Below the pieces are notes generated by a model. The model worked only from the letters and a program-made list of their open reading frames with translations. It ran no database searches and was not told the origin of the DNA. Shown here one piece after another: positions 43,431 to 50,741 of a stretch of 64,000 nucleotides of DNA (within the stretch, counting starts at the first letter, position 1; each line of letters starts with the position of its first letter). The stretch covers positions 62,001 through 126,000 of the forward strand of contig NZ_WUEY01000012.1 in NCBI RefSeq assembly GCF_010668395.1, written 5' to 3'. The position numbers were made by a program, and so were the translations under genes. Origin of the DNA: Martinezella lusitana. GTDB taxonomy: Bacteria > Pseudomonadota > Alphaproteobacteria > Rhizobiales > Rhizobiaceae.

Positions 43431-43761
43431 CTTGCTCCGGTACCGACGGGGTTCAGGGGTGTCCCCTGACGCACCTGCCAGTTTTCTCCAGGCGCCGTGC
43501 GGTGGTCAGAAAACCGTGCAGAGCATCGCCCATAGCCGATGTGTACGCGTTGGGCGATGCGTAGGTGCGCTGTACGCATTGATACACGCTTGCATTGCTC
43601 AATCAAGCTAAGGGCTGTGTGGCGGGCGCTTGGCCTGATGGTGAGTAATAGAACGAGATTCTATAACTCACCGCCCCGGTCAACGCAGTCCTGTCACGTG
43701 ATGAATATTGACAATATATGTCACGCCTTCCATAATCTAGGAGAAACGAAGGGATAGGCCC
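43431..43761. other. 331-base spacer upstream of the ParDE pair
   Basis: No gene is supported. The right end holds the promoter and a dyad described separately; the rest shows only short direct echoes (GTACGCATTG and similar) without clear meaning. Confidence 0.45.
43708..43736 (+). promoter_or_regulatory. sigma-70 promoter with operator dyad, parDE
   Basis: TTGACA (43708-43713), a 17-base spacer and CATAAT (43731-43736) form a near-consensus promoter. The dyad TGACA-ATATA-TGTCA (43709-43723) overlaps the -35 box, and TGTCACG is repeated at 43692 and 43719. This fits autoregulation by the antitoxin. Confidence 0.65.
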
Positions 43762-44013
43762 ATGCCGTCAGGCAGCATTCATGTCAAGGTCAGCGGCGCG
43801 CTGCAAGACCACATCCAGCAACAGATCGGTGACGATGGCCTCTACGAGAATGCCAGCGAATACATCCGCGCGTTGATCCGCCGCGATTTGCAGACCCGCG
43901 ACGAGGCATGGGAGGCTCTCCAGCGGGAACTTGCACCCGCCATGCACGCCGATGATAGCGAATTCGTCGCCGTTACCGCCGACGATGTCATCCGCCGCAA
44001 CAAGCGCCCCTGA
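43762..44013 (+). CDS. parD: ParD-like ribbon-helix-helix antitoxin
   Basis: An 83-residue protein with a CC2985/ParD-type N-terminus (SIHVKVSGALQDHIQQQI, then LYENASEYIRALIRRDL) that should form a ribbon-helix-helix DNA-binding dimer; the acidic C-terminal half would wrap the toxin. AGGAGAAACGAAGG stands upstream. The toxin gene follows two bases after the stop. It probably represses its own promoter at 43708-43736. Confidence 0.87.
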   Translation: MPSGSIHVKVSGALQDHIQQQIGDDGLYENASEYIRALIRRDLQTRDEAWEALQRELAPAMHADDSEFVAVTADDVIRRNKRP

Positions 44014-44015
44014 GC

Positions 44016-44375
44016 ATGGCTGGATATCGCTTTTATCCGCGCGCTGATGCCGCGCAGGACAAGATTTGGCACGACACTTTGGACGAATGGGGCGAGGCGC
44101 AGGCCGATAGCTACATCCGGGGCCTGCATACCCACTTGCAGCGCCTGTGCGACAACCGTCTTATTTGGCGGAGGCTCCCGCAAAGGATGGCGGTTACCGC
44201 CGATGTGAAGCGCATGGCGTATTTCAGCCGCTACGAGCATCACTACGTCTTCTTCCGTGAACTTGGGAACGGTGATCTTGGTGTCATGAGCATCCTGCAT
44301 GAGAGGATGGACATGGCGGTACGCCTCAAGGAAGACTTGGCCGCCCTGCATGCCAAGAGCAACGACCCGGAATAA
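44016..44375 (+). CDS. parE: ParE/RelE-family toxin
   Basis: A 119-residue protein with the ParE/RelE fold pattern: YRFYPRADAAQDKIWHDTLD at the N-terminus, ADSYIRGLHTHLQRLCDN, RRLPQ, VKRMAYFSRYEHHYVFFREL and GVMSILHERMDM near the end. It is somewhat longer than average. It lies directly behind the antitoxin gene and ahead of a terminator, a compact type II toxin-antitoxin operon. ParE toxins poison gyrase and RelE toxins cut mRNA; which applies is not decided by sequence alone. Confidence 0.87.
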   Translation: MAGYRFYPRADAAQDKIWHDTLDEWGEAQADSYIRGLHTHLQRLCDNRLIWRRLPQRMAVTADVKRMAYFSRYEHHYVFFRELGNGDLGVMSILHERMDMAVRLKEDLAALHAKSNDPE

Positions 44376-44380
44376 CCGAC

Positions 44381-44411
44381 AAACCCATTCACTCCACAGG
44401 TGAATGGGTTT
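44381..44411. terminator. terminator after the toxin gene
   Basis: AAACCCATTCAC and its exact complement form a 12-pair stem with a seven-base loop, followed by TTTCC. It begins five bases after the toxin stop. The last codons of the propeller-gene fragment on the other strand run into it. Confidence 0.8.
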
Positions 44412-44674
44412 CCTTGGCGACCTTCTTTACCCTCCGCACGTTGAACTGCGGCTGCCTGCCATCGGGACGGCGCAACGGTTTGCCATCGGTTGACGACAAC
44501 GTTCTTTTCGGCCTGGGTCGACGGATCGTCGCTGAACACGCGCCATGACTTGTCGGACTGAAGATTGAGCACGACTAGGCCGCCAGGAGACCCAGAGTCG
44601 GTGAAGTAGACGAAGGCGCCGTCCGGCGCTTCTCTAATCGGCGGGCTGAGGTCAAGCTCTTTTCCGACTACCAA
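44389..44674 (-). pseudogene. 3' piece of split secreted beta-propeller gene
   Basis: The frame gives APDGAFVYFTDSGSPGGLVV, LNLQSDKSWRVFSDDPSTQA and EKNVVVN, a conserved central block of the major-royal-jelly-protein/YvrE-like secreted propeller family. An extra C then shifts the frame; the other frame continues DGKPLRRPDGRQPQFN and ends at a stop at 44389. The 5' piece of the same kind of protein lies on the same strand at 47091-47647, so the gene has been split by about 2.4 kb of inserted DNA. Confidence 0.72.
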
Positions 44675-44698
44675 TTAGCCGCCGAGGCAAGCGATCGC

Positions 44699-44722
44699 CC
44701 GCAATCGGCCCAAAGCGGACAT
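44699..44722. repeat. 24-base dispersed repeat, copy A
   Basis: CCGCAATCGGCCCAAAGCGG plus four bases. It matches copy B at 45113-45136 in 22 of 24 positions. The two copies are in the same orientation and flank the small membrane-protein frame at 44835-45098. Confidence 0.6.
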
Positions 44723-44834
44723 GTCGAAAATACAAATGGTAGGAATCAGCTGCCGTTAACGACTCGGAGCTTACAAATCCAGCCTGGGAGATCGTCTCGG
44801 GAAGCATTCGTCCAATAGATCACTAGGTTAGCCG

Positions 44835-45098
44835 TTGCTTGCACATCTAAAGTTTATCGTTGCGCTTCTGCTCTTGTTCGCATTAGGCGTCTTCATGATA
44901 GTCTCAACTCTATCGAGTTGGAATTCTGGAATCATAAAGAGCCATGGCCGGGCGGGCCTCGACGGCGTGACTACATACGCGCACAGCCCGGTAACGTTCA
45001 TCATAGTGATCGCTCTTCTGGGCACAGTGGGCGTTTCTCTGGTTTGCTTCGCGTTATGGCGAGCGGCCGCTTATATTTCCGGTCTTCCCGAACGGTGA
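44835..45098 (+). CDS. small two-helix membrane protein, uncertain
   Basis: An 87-codon frame starting at TTG. The product has two hydrophobic segments, residues 6-26 (KFIVALLLLFALGVFMIVST) and about 53-75 (VTFIIVIALLGTVGVSLVCF). No ATG and no strong ribosome site are present, so it may be a real but weakly expressed gene or chance. It lies between the two copies of the 24-base repeat. No family recognised. Confidence 0.4.
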   Translation: MLAHLKFIVALLLLFALGVFMIVSTLSSWNSGIIKSHGRAGLDGVTTYAHSPVTFIIVIALLGTVGVSLVCFALWRAAAYISGLPER

Positions 45099-45112
45099 AC
45101 GTCATGCTGTGT

Positions 45113-45136
45113 CCGCAATCGGCCCAAATCGGTCAT
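45113..45136. repeat. 24-base dispersed repeat, copy B
   Basis: Same orientation as copy A with two substitutions. It starts 14 bases after the stop of the small membrane-protein frame. Confidence 0.6.
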
Positions 45137-45231
45137 CCTTGGTAAAGCAAGTCTATAAGACCGGGCAGGTGCCACTGGTTTAGCGAAGTTTTGCTTGGAT
45201 CACCAATGCTGGGCAGTATATCCAACTGCCG

Positions 45232-45573
45232 TCAAAGGCAGTCCACTTGACCTACTGCCGCGTAAGCTGCCAACGGAGATGCCTGCAATCCGACGGCAAG
45301 AACTAGGCCATGGCACGCGGTCAAAAACCATCCACTTGTTCGAAGTTGCGGGCGGGTGATCGCAGCGATGAGGAATGCGAAACTGGTAAATCCCACTGCC
45401 AGCCAGAGAAAGCCGAGCGGAGGAATGTAGAGCATAATGATCGACCAGCAGCTTGCAAAGTATAGCGACCTGCTGTCATGTAGGACCATGTAGCCAGTGC
45501 TACCCATAGCAGTGTGTGAATGAGGACTGAACTCGCTCTCCACAAGTAGCTGTATCGCACTGGCTGTCTCCAT
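45232..45573 (-). CDS. hypothetical membrane protein, uncertain
   Basis: A 113-codon frame with two or three hydrophobic stretches (ASCWSIIMLYIPPLGFLWLA, VGFTSFAFLIAAI, HGLVLAVGLQASPLAAYAAV). It lacks a clear ribosome site and similarity I can name. It is inside the inserted segment. The following 345 bases (45574-45918) up to the transposase gene show no gene. Confidence 0.38.
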   Translation of the reverse strand: METASAIQLLVESEFSPHSHTAMGSTGYMVLHDSRSLYFASCWSIIMLYIPPLGFLWLAVGFTSFAFLIAAITRPQLRTSGWFLTACHGLVLAVGLQASPLAAYAAVGQVDCL

Positions 45574-45918
45574 TGTTCTACCTTCGACATCAATACAACC
45601 CAGCCGTTATTCGCGCAATGACTGCAGGTGGCGGCTTCCAGCCAAAAGCGCTGTTGCAATTAAGCACTCGTCTCCTACGTCCAGCTTGCCCAGCGTTCAA
45701 CGTCTTTTCGCGGCCCGCGCTTCTCTTCGGGATCGGCACTTGGCCCTCCCATGATAGCGTCCAGTAGATGATGTGGTCCAATCTATGCTGCATCCTGATG
45801 ACGGGTCATCGGAATAAACGCCGCCACGAACTCACATCACCATCGTCCTCGAAGGACCTCTTCCGCTGCTACGCGGAACCTTGGATTCCAATTTCCCTCT
45901 CGCCTCTATGGCTGTTCG

Positions 45919-46965
45919 TTATGCCGCGACAGTTGAGACAGTGTCCTCCCTCGTCCAGCGAAACTCCGAGCCATCCACCCACATGCGATGCATGACGACA
46001 GCGAGACGACGGGCCAGTGCGACCTTGGCTTTTTTACTGCCATTCCGTTTGGCGATGTTCATAGCCCATGCCTTCAGCCAGCACCATTTCGCCACGCGCG
46101 TCATCATCGATTGGGCGGCTTCATACAGCAGTCGCCGCATCATGGCATCCCCGCGTAAAGAGACGTGACCGACCCGCCTCATTTCGCCGGACTGTTTCAC
46201 TACGGGGGTCAGACCCAATATCGCTCCAACAGATCGCGAATGTCGGAACCGGCTGGGAATATCGATCGCCGAGACATAAGCGAGCGAGACAATCGGTCCA
46301 ACGCCGGGTATGGTCATCAGCCGCCTGCACACCTCGCCCTGCTTTGCCTCGGCTAAAACCCTCTTTTCCAGTTTGGCGAGCCCTTCTCGCAACTTGCACC
46401 GTCCAGCGAGCAGTGGCTCCATGATTTCCGCCAGCTCAGCGTCATGTTCAACAAGTTCGAGTATCCTTCTCTCGAACGTGCCGCCAGAGGCATGGCCGAC
46501 CTTCAGGCCGAAGTTGCGCAGAAGCCCACGCATCTCGTTCTCCAGGTCGATCGCCTTCTCCTGCAACAACGATCGGGCCGTTAACAAGGCGCGGCGCTTC
46601 TGGCTGGTGAGCGTCTTCACATGCACGTCCTTGAACAGGCCGACCCGCATCATATGGGCGATGCCGCGGGCATCGTTTCGATCACTCTTATTCTGCTGCA
46701 GAGCATCCAGAAACGCCTTTGTGTGGCGCGTCTCGATGCAGAAGACGGGCAAGCCAGCTTTTGCCAGGCCTTCGACGAGCCATTGTGACAGCGGGCCGGC
46801 CTCCACACCCACCCTCTCCAAGCTGAATTTCGGATCACTCAGGATGGCAACAAGGTCCTCTGGGTGAGAGACCACCTTCCGCTCACGGCATAACTTCCCG
46901 TTTTCATCGACGATACAGACGCTGGTTTCTTTGACCGAGACATCGAGGCCGACATAATGTTTCAT
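45919..46965 (-). CDS. IS110-family transposase
   Basis: A 348-residue transposase. The N-terminal DEDD domain is clear: YVGLDVSVKET (first Asp), GVEAGPLSQWLVEGL (Glu) and KSDRNDARGIAHMMR (two Asp). The C-terminal Transposase_20 domain follows (LMTIPGVGPIVSLAYVSAID, ILGLTPVVKQSGEMRRVGHV, with the catalytic serine near RGDAMMRRLLYEAA). The ATG at 46965 follows GAGGAG. The frame is intact, so the element may still be active. Modern work describes a bridge RNA encoded at the element's end; I could not identify one by eye. Confidence 0.93.
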   Translation of the reverse strand: MKHYVGLDVSVKETSVCIVDENGKLCRERKVVSHPEDLVAILSDPKFSLERVGVEAGPLSQWLVEGLAKAGLPVFCIETRHTKAFLDALQQNKSDRNDARGIAHMMRVGLFKDVHVKTLTSQKRRALLTARSLLQEKAIDLENEMRGLLRNFGLKVGHASGGTFERRILELVEHDAELAEIMEPLLAGRCKLREGLAKLEKRVLAEAKQGEVCRRLMTIPGVGPIVSLAYVSAIDIPSRFRHSRSVGAILGLTPVVKQSGEMRRVGHVSLRGDAMMRRLLYEAAQSMMTRVAKWCWLKAWAMNIAKRNGSKKAKVALARRLAVVMHRMWVDGSEFRWTREDTVSTVAA

Positions 46966-47090
46966 GGCTGCGCTCCTCAGCATGATGGTTTTGCCTGTTC
47001 TGACAGGCTACCTCTATCGTCGGCGGTGCGGTGCAGCTCCTTCTTCCTGATGGATGAGATAGGGCACGAAGCCGATTAGCCCATCTATGC

Positions 47091-47647
47091 TGACGTCATT
47101 GAGGTAACTGGCCGGCCCAGCAACCTCCGACGAGAAAGGATAGACCTTCTTGACCGCATTCGTCTTCAGATCGACCTGAACAAGCTTCGGCCCGTCCTTG
47201 ACGGTTTTCTCGCTGTTCGGTGCCGCAGGATCGACGATCCAAAGCGACCCTTTACCGTCGGCCACGGCACTCTGCACCGTCACGAAGTGATCCTTGGGGG
47301 AGATTTCCGACATCTTGGCGTTGCGCCAGGAATTCCATTCATCGTTCGGATACGGCTTGATCGTCCCATCCTTCAGGACCTCTGCCACCGACACTGGAAC
47401 GTCCTCGGACCAGCGCGGAAAGTTCACGAAGATGCGGCCGTCTTCCGAAACGGGTCACGCCCGTGACCTGATGGTCGAACGTGGCGACACTCTCCAGCCA
47501 GTCGTCGGACTTGCCCGTGATCGGCGCCGCCAGTTCCTTCGCCTTATTCGTCAACTTGTCGAGGGTCTGGGCACCGGCAGGGTGCGCGAAGGCTATGAGC
47601 GCTGTCGCGATGGCAAGGCCGGAAACCGTCATCATGCGTCGGGACAT
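47091..47647 (-). pseudogene. 5' piece of split secreted beta-propeller gene
   Basis: From the ATG at 47647 there is a signal peptide (MSRRMMTVSGLAIATALIAF, cleavage near AGA-QT) and the family opening WLESVATFDHQVTGVT. One extra C near 47455 shifts the frame; the other frame continues VSEDGRIFVNFPRWSEDVP, then HFVTVQSAVADGKGSLWIVD and VAGPASYLNDV, where similarity stops at the insertion. With the 3' piece at 44389-44674 it forms one royal-jelly/YvrE-like propeller gene, broken by a frameshift and an insertion. Confidence 0.75.
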
Positions 47648-47760
47648 TGTAATCTGCTGTTCAATTGCCGAGGCAAACTTCGGGGCGGAACAGAAGTTCC
47701 GCGCCCGTCGCCGGGAACCAACGACGCGCGGCCGGGTTCAAATCTTCAAAGGAACGCCTC

Positions 47761-47931
47761 ATGTCCAAGCTTTAAACCGACGACGTCCGCATTCATTTCA
47801 CCGAACACGGCAGCGCGAATGGCGAACCGGTGCTCTCGCTGCACGGATGGCCCGACGACGCTTCTACCTGGGACGACATCATCGCTCAGCTCCCAAGCAA
47901 CCGATATCGATTGTGTCGTGCCGACGCGGTC
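47761..47931 (+). pseudogene. N-terminal relic of an alpha/beta hydrolase
   Basis: AGGAACGCCTC precedes an ATG whose frame reads MSKL, TAA at codon five, then TDDVRIHFTEHGSANGEPVL and SLHGWPDDASTWDDIIAQL, the start of an epoxide-hydrolase-like alpha/beta hydrolase with its HGWP oxyanion motif. Similarity ends near 47900 and the nucleophile and later regions are missing. It is a remnant with both a nonsense change and a large deletion. Confidence 0.75.
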
Positions 47932-48015
47932 CGTGCCTGCAAACGACAGGTTTCAAGTGTTGTTCCTTTGAAACGGTTCCTACGAAATCACCAAACCCAC
48001 CGTTTGCGACCGCCA

Positions 48016-48040
48016 GGAACATTAACGGCGTGACGGCGTT
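48016..48040 (+). promoter_or_regulatory. EcfG-type general-stress promoter
   Basis: GGAAC, 16 bases, CGTT: an exact match to the alphaproteobacterial general-stress promoter consensus, 34 bases before the GTG start at 48075. Confidence 0.7.
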
Positions 48041-48074
48041 TTGTTTATTTCATCCAAGCAAGAGGAGATATTCC

Positions 48075-48389
48075 GTGCCACAGGGCGACAAATCCGCATA
48101 TACCGACAAGCAGAAACGCAAGGCCGAGCATATCGAGGAAGGCTACGAAGATCGTGGCGTCTCCGATAAGAAAGCCGAACGCCGTGCCTGGGCCTCCGTC
48201 AACAAGGAAAGCGGCGGTGGCAAGAAATCAGGCTCGGGCCGTGGCCACGCCGAAAACCACGCCTCCTCCGAAAAGGGTGAACGCAAGGGTGGTGGTGCTG
48301 CTGCGTTTCGCACCAAGGAAGAGCGCTCGGCCTCAGCCAAGAAAGCTGCAGCTACGCGTAAGCGCAACGAGCACCACGCGCTTCATTGA
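48075..48389 (+). CDS. small basic stress protein (plasmid-stabilisation-type)
   Basis: A 104-residue very hydrophilic protein (PQGDKSAYTDKQKRKAEHIE, then EDRGVSDKKAERRAWASVNK and glycine-, lysine- and histidine-rich repeats). Rhizobial relatives are loosely labelled plasmid stabilisation proteins; no function is proven. It starts with GTG at 48075, with AAGAGGAGA upstream. The exact EcfG promoter argues that it belongs to the general stress response. Confidence 0.8.
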   Translation: MPQGDKSAYTDKQKRKAEHIEEGYEDRGVSDKKAERRAWASVNKESGGGKKSGSGRGHAENHASSEKGERKGGGAAAFRTKEERSASAKKAAATRKRNEHHALH

Positions 48390-48438
48390 TAGGACAGGCG
48401 TCACGGCAGCGGCGCCGTTTCTTCTAAGAGGAACGCTC

Positions 48439-48735
48439 ATGTCGACGAAGAAATCCGAACAGAAATGGTCGCAGGATGTGACCGACAACAGCGGCGCGAT
48501 GGATCTGAAAGGCGGCGTCTTCAAGCAGCGCAGCGCCAAGAAGATCGCCGACTCGCTTAAGGCATCGGCCGAACATAGCGACCGCGCCAAAGCCGGTCCT
48601 TTCCAGTCCGCCATGTCGATGCTGAATTTCTATATTAATCGCGCCGGCAAGCAGCTTTCGAAGTCGAGGTTGGCGACGCTCGACAGGGCTAAGGACGAGC
48701 TGCGCAAGGATTTTGGTAAGGAGCCGAAACGCTGA
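48439..48735 (+). CDS. DUF3175 protein
   Basis: A 98-residue DUF3175 protein: KWSQDVTDNSGAMDLKGGVF, KQRSAKKIADSLKASAEHSD, then SMLNFYINRAGKQLSKSRLA. These small basic proteins are common in rhizobial stress loci and may bind DNA; function is unproven. AAGAGGAA precedes the ATG. It lies 49 bases after the preceding stress gene and may share its EcfG promoter. Confidence 0.85.
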   Translation: MSTKKSEQKWSQDVTDNSGAMDLKGGVFKQRSAKKIADSLKASAEHSDRAKAGPFQSAMSMLNFYINRAGKQLSKSRLATLDRAKDELRKDFGKEPKR

Positions 48736-48862
48736 TTATTCGGGCGCATCACAGCAGCCAATAATCTTGTCACGGCTAAGCGATTCCCGCCGAAAAATGA
48801 GGGGCCACATTGCGCAGCGGCGTATTTTAAAAGTTACTCTCCAGCTCTCAAAGGAACCGATC

Positions 48863-50191
48863 ATGCAAGCCGTCCGTATCCACCGCTTCGGCGGTCCGGA
48901 AGTCATGGCAATCGAGGAAATCGATCGGCCGACCCCGTCTGCCAACGAAGTCCTCATCAAAGTCTTTGCCGCAAGCGTCAATCCGGTCGATGCGAAGATG
49001 CGCGAGGGCAAGTATCCTGTGGTCACCGAGAAGGACCTGCCCTATGTGCTCGGGCGCGATGTCAGCGGACAAATCGCCGCCGCCGGCGACGACGTCTCCA
49101 GCTTCCTCATCGGCGACGAGGTTTTTGCCTTTCTCTCGCCAGAACATGGAGGTTACGAGGAATTCGTGCTGGCACGGGCTGACGAGGTGGCTGCGAAACC
49201 AAAATCACTGGACCAGGTCGGCGCGGCCGCCGTGCCGCTCGCCGGCATCACCGCGTGGCAGGGTCTCTTCGACCATGGCGGTCTTCGGCAGGGCCAGCGG
49301 GTTCTGATCCACGGCGGCGCTGGCGGTGTTGGCCATTTCGCCATCCAGCTCGCCAAGGCAAAGGGCGCATGGGTTGCAACAACCGTGTCGTCGGCGGACA
49401 CGGAATTTGTGACCGATCTCGGTGCTGACCAGGTGATCGACTACAAGGCGGAAAAGTTCGAAGACGTGATTGCGCCTGTGGACCTGGTCTTTGACCTGAT
49501 CGGCGGCGAGACACAGGAGCGTAGCTTTAGCGTCGTAAAGACAGGAGGAGCGCTGATCTCGACGCTCCAGGAACCCAACAAGGCGCGAGCAAAAAAACTG
49601 AACATTCGGGCGGGACGATACACTGCTCAGCCGAACGGCGCTCAATTGCAGGAGATTGCGACGCTGATCGATCAGGGCAAGATGAAGGTCGTCGTTGCCA
49701 GCACCTTCGGGCTTCGCCAAGCCGCAGAAGCCCAGTCCGCCCTCAAGGAAAAGCACATCCGCGGCAAAGTTGTCCTGAAGGTCGTCGAGCACCAAGCAAC
49801 GACCGTGATTGACGACGACACACGGAGATTACGGGCATACCAAATCTGGGAAGACGAGGGCCGTCCAGAGGGTCAGGACCTCGCGCACTGGTATAGAGCC
49901 GGTGATGCCGGCACAACGGAGGAGCGTGCCAACTATCGGCGGTACTCTTCCGGTGTCGCGCCTGCTGGATCGCTGGTGATCAAATTCTATCATTCCGGCG
50001 ATCAGGTTCGCGGATATGTGCGCAAGGTCTCGGCCACAGATACGGATGATACGATCTTTCCGGGCGAGGAGATGGAGCCGGAAGCGGCCTTCAAGCTGGC
50101 AGACTCGCACAAGTCCGATAGCAGCGAACCCGTCTTCGTCGAGCTTGTGGAAGGCGTTAAATGGAATCCCGCCTGGGGCCGGCTGGGATGA
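48863..50191 (+). CDS. quinone oxidoreductase fused to DUF2934-like and unknown C-terminal regions
   Basis: A 442-residue protein. Residues 1-310 are a zinc-free MDR/quinone oxidoreductase: HRFGGPEVMAIEEI, ASVNPVDAKMREG, the cofactor motif HGGAGGVGHFAIQLAKAKGA and the end HIRGKVVLKV, where such proteins normally stop. The frame continues into a DUF2934-like helix (TRRLRAYQIWEDEGRPEGQD, LAHWYRA) and about 95 further residues (SLVIKFYHSGDQVRGYVRKV) that I cannot assign. Either this is a true fusion or a lost stop codon joined two adjacent genes. GGAACCG precedes the ATG. Confidence 0.82.
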   Translation: MQAVRIHRFGGPEVMAIEEIDRPTPSANEVLIKVFAASVNPVDAKMREGKYPVVTEKDLPYVLGRDVSGQIAAAGDDVSSFLIGDEVFAFLSPEHGGYEEFVLARADEVAAKPKSLDQVGAAAVPLAGITAWQGLFDHGGLRQGQRVLIHGGAGGVGHFAIQLAKAKGAWVATTVSSADTEFVTDLGADQVIDYKAEKFEDVIAPVDLVFDLIGGETQERSFSVVKTGGALISTLQEPNKARAKKLNIRAGRYTAQPNGAQLQEIATLIDQGKMKVVVASTFGLRQAAEAQSALKEKHIRGKVVLKVVEHQATTVIDDDTRRLRAYQIWEDEGRPEGQDLAHWYRAGDAGTTEERANYRRYSSGVAPAGSLVIKFYHSGDQVRGYVRKVSATDTDDTIFPGEEMEPEAAFKLADSHKSDSSEPVFVELVEGVKWNPAWGRLG

Positions 50192-50210
50192 CCGAGGAAG
50201 GAAGTCGACA

Positions 50211-50417
50211 ATGACGAAACGCGAAACGCCGCCGGAAGCCATCCCGGCCGAGACAGATGATGCCCGCTCGATAGATAGCCCCGCTGCAGATCGTCAGCGC
50301 AACGATCTGGCCAAGGCCGCGGCGAAAGAATTGCACCGTGCCATGAAAGAAACAGACCGAGCATCAGGCCATCACACATCGACAACTAAGGAGCGCCAGC
50401 AACATGGAAGAAAGTAA
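50211..50417 (+). CDS. small hydrophilic hypothetical protein
   Basis: A 68-residue polar protein (MTKRETPPEAIPAETDDARS..., ending KERQQHGRK). GAGGAAGGAAG precedes the ATG, and it starts 19 bases after the oxidoreductase fusion gene. It overlaps the next small gene by 14 bases. Style and setting match rhizobial stress proteins; function unknown. Confidence 0.6.
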   Translation: MTKRETPPEAIPAETDDARSIDSPAADRQRNDLAKAAAKELHRAMKETDRASGHHTSTTKERQQHGRK

Positions 50418-50641
50418 AATGCCGTCAGAGGCAGAAATCGAGCGCGACGCTGGAGGACAGTCCGAAAAGCAACCATGCCGGAGCATCCAACAACGGCGTG
50501 AGCAGCGCCAAGCCACATGTCATCACGCATTCGGACGATGCTACCGTCAATAAAAAGGCACCGGGCGAAGATGAAGATGCCAAGGATTGGGACCTCAATT
50601 ACGACGAACGTGACATGAACGAAGGCGAGATTCAGGGCTGA
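50404..50641 (+). pseudogene. small acidic stress gene with a frameshift
   Basis: From the ATG at 50404 the frame reads MEESKMPSEAEIER and then loses sense. Removing one base near 50443 gives TLEDSPKSNHAGASNNGVSS, then VITHSDDATVNKKAPGEDED and DWDLNYDERDMNEGEIQG to a stop at 50639-50641. This is a coherent acidic protein of the kind seen in rhizobial stress loci. One inserted base explains the damage. Confidence 0.68.
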
Positions 50642-50741
50642 AGGCCACCGGCGGTGTTCGGCAATTTGTCGCCCAGACAGGGATGGCCAGTGCGCCGGTG
50701 GGGCTATATTTGACAGACGATCGATTTGATGGGCCATCTCC

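Larger units (their letters stand above)
44675..47090. mobile_element. inserted segment carrying an IS110-family element
   Basis: This stretch separates two pieces of one propeller gene and contains the IS110 transposase gene plus two weak small frames. Exact ends cannot be set: IS110 elements lack clear terminal inverted repeats and target duplications, and some of the insert may be a second element. Confidence 0.45.
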
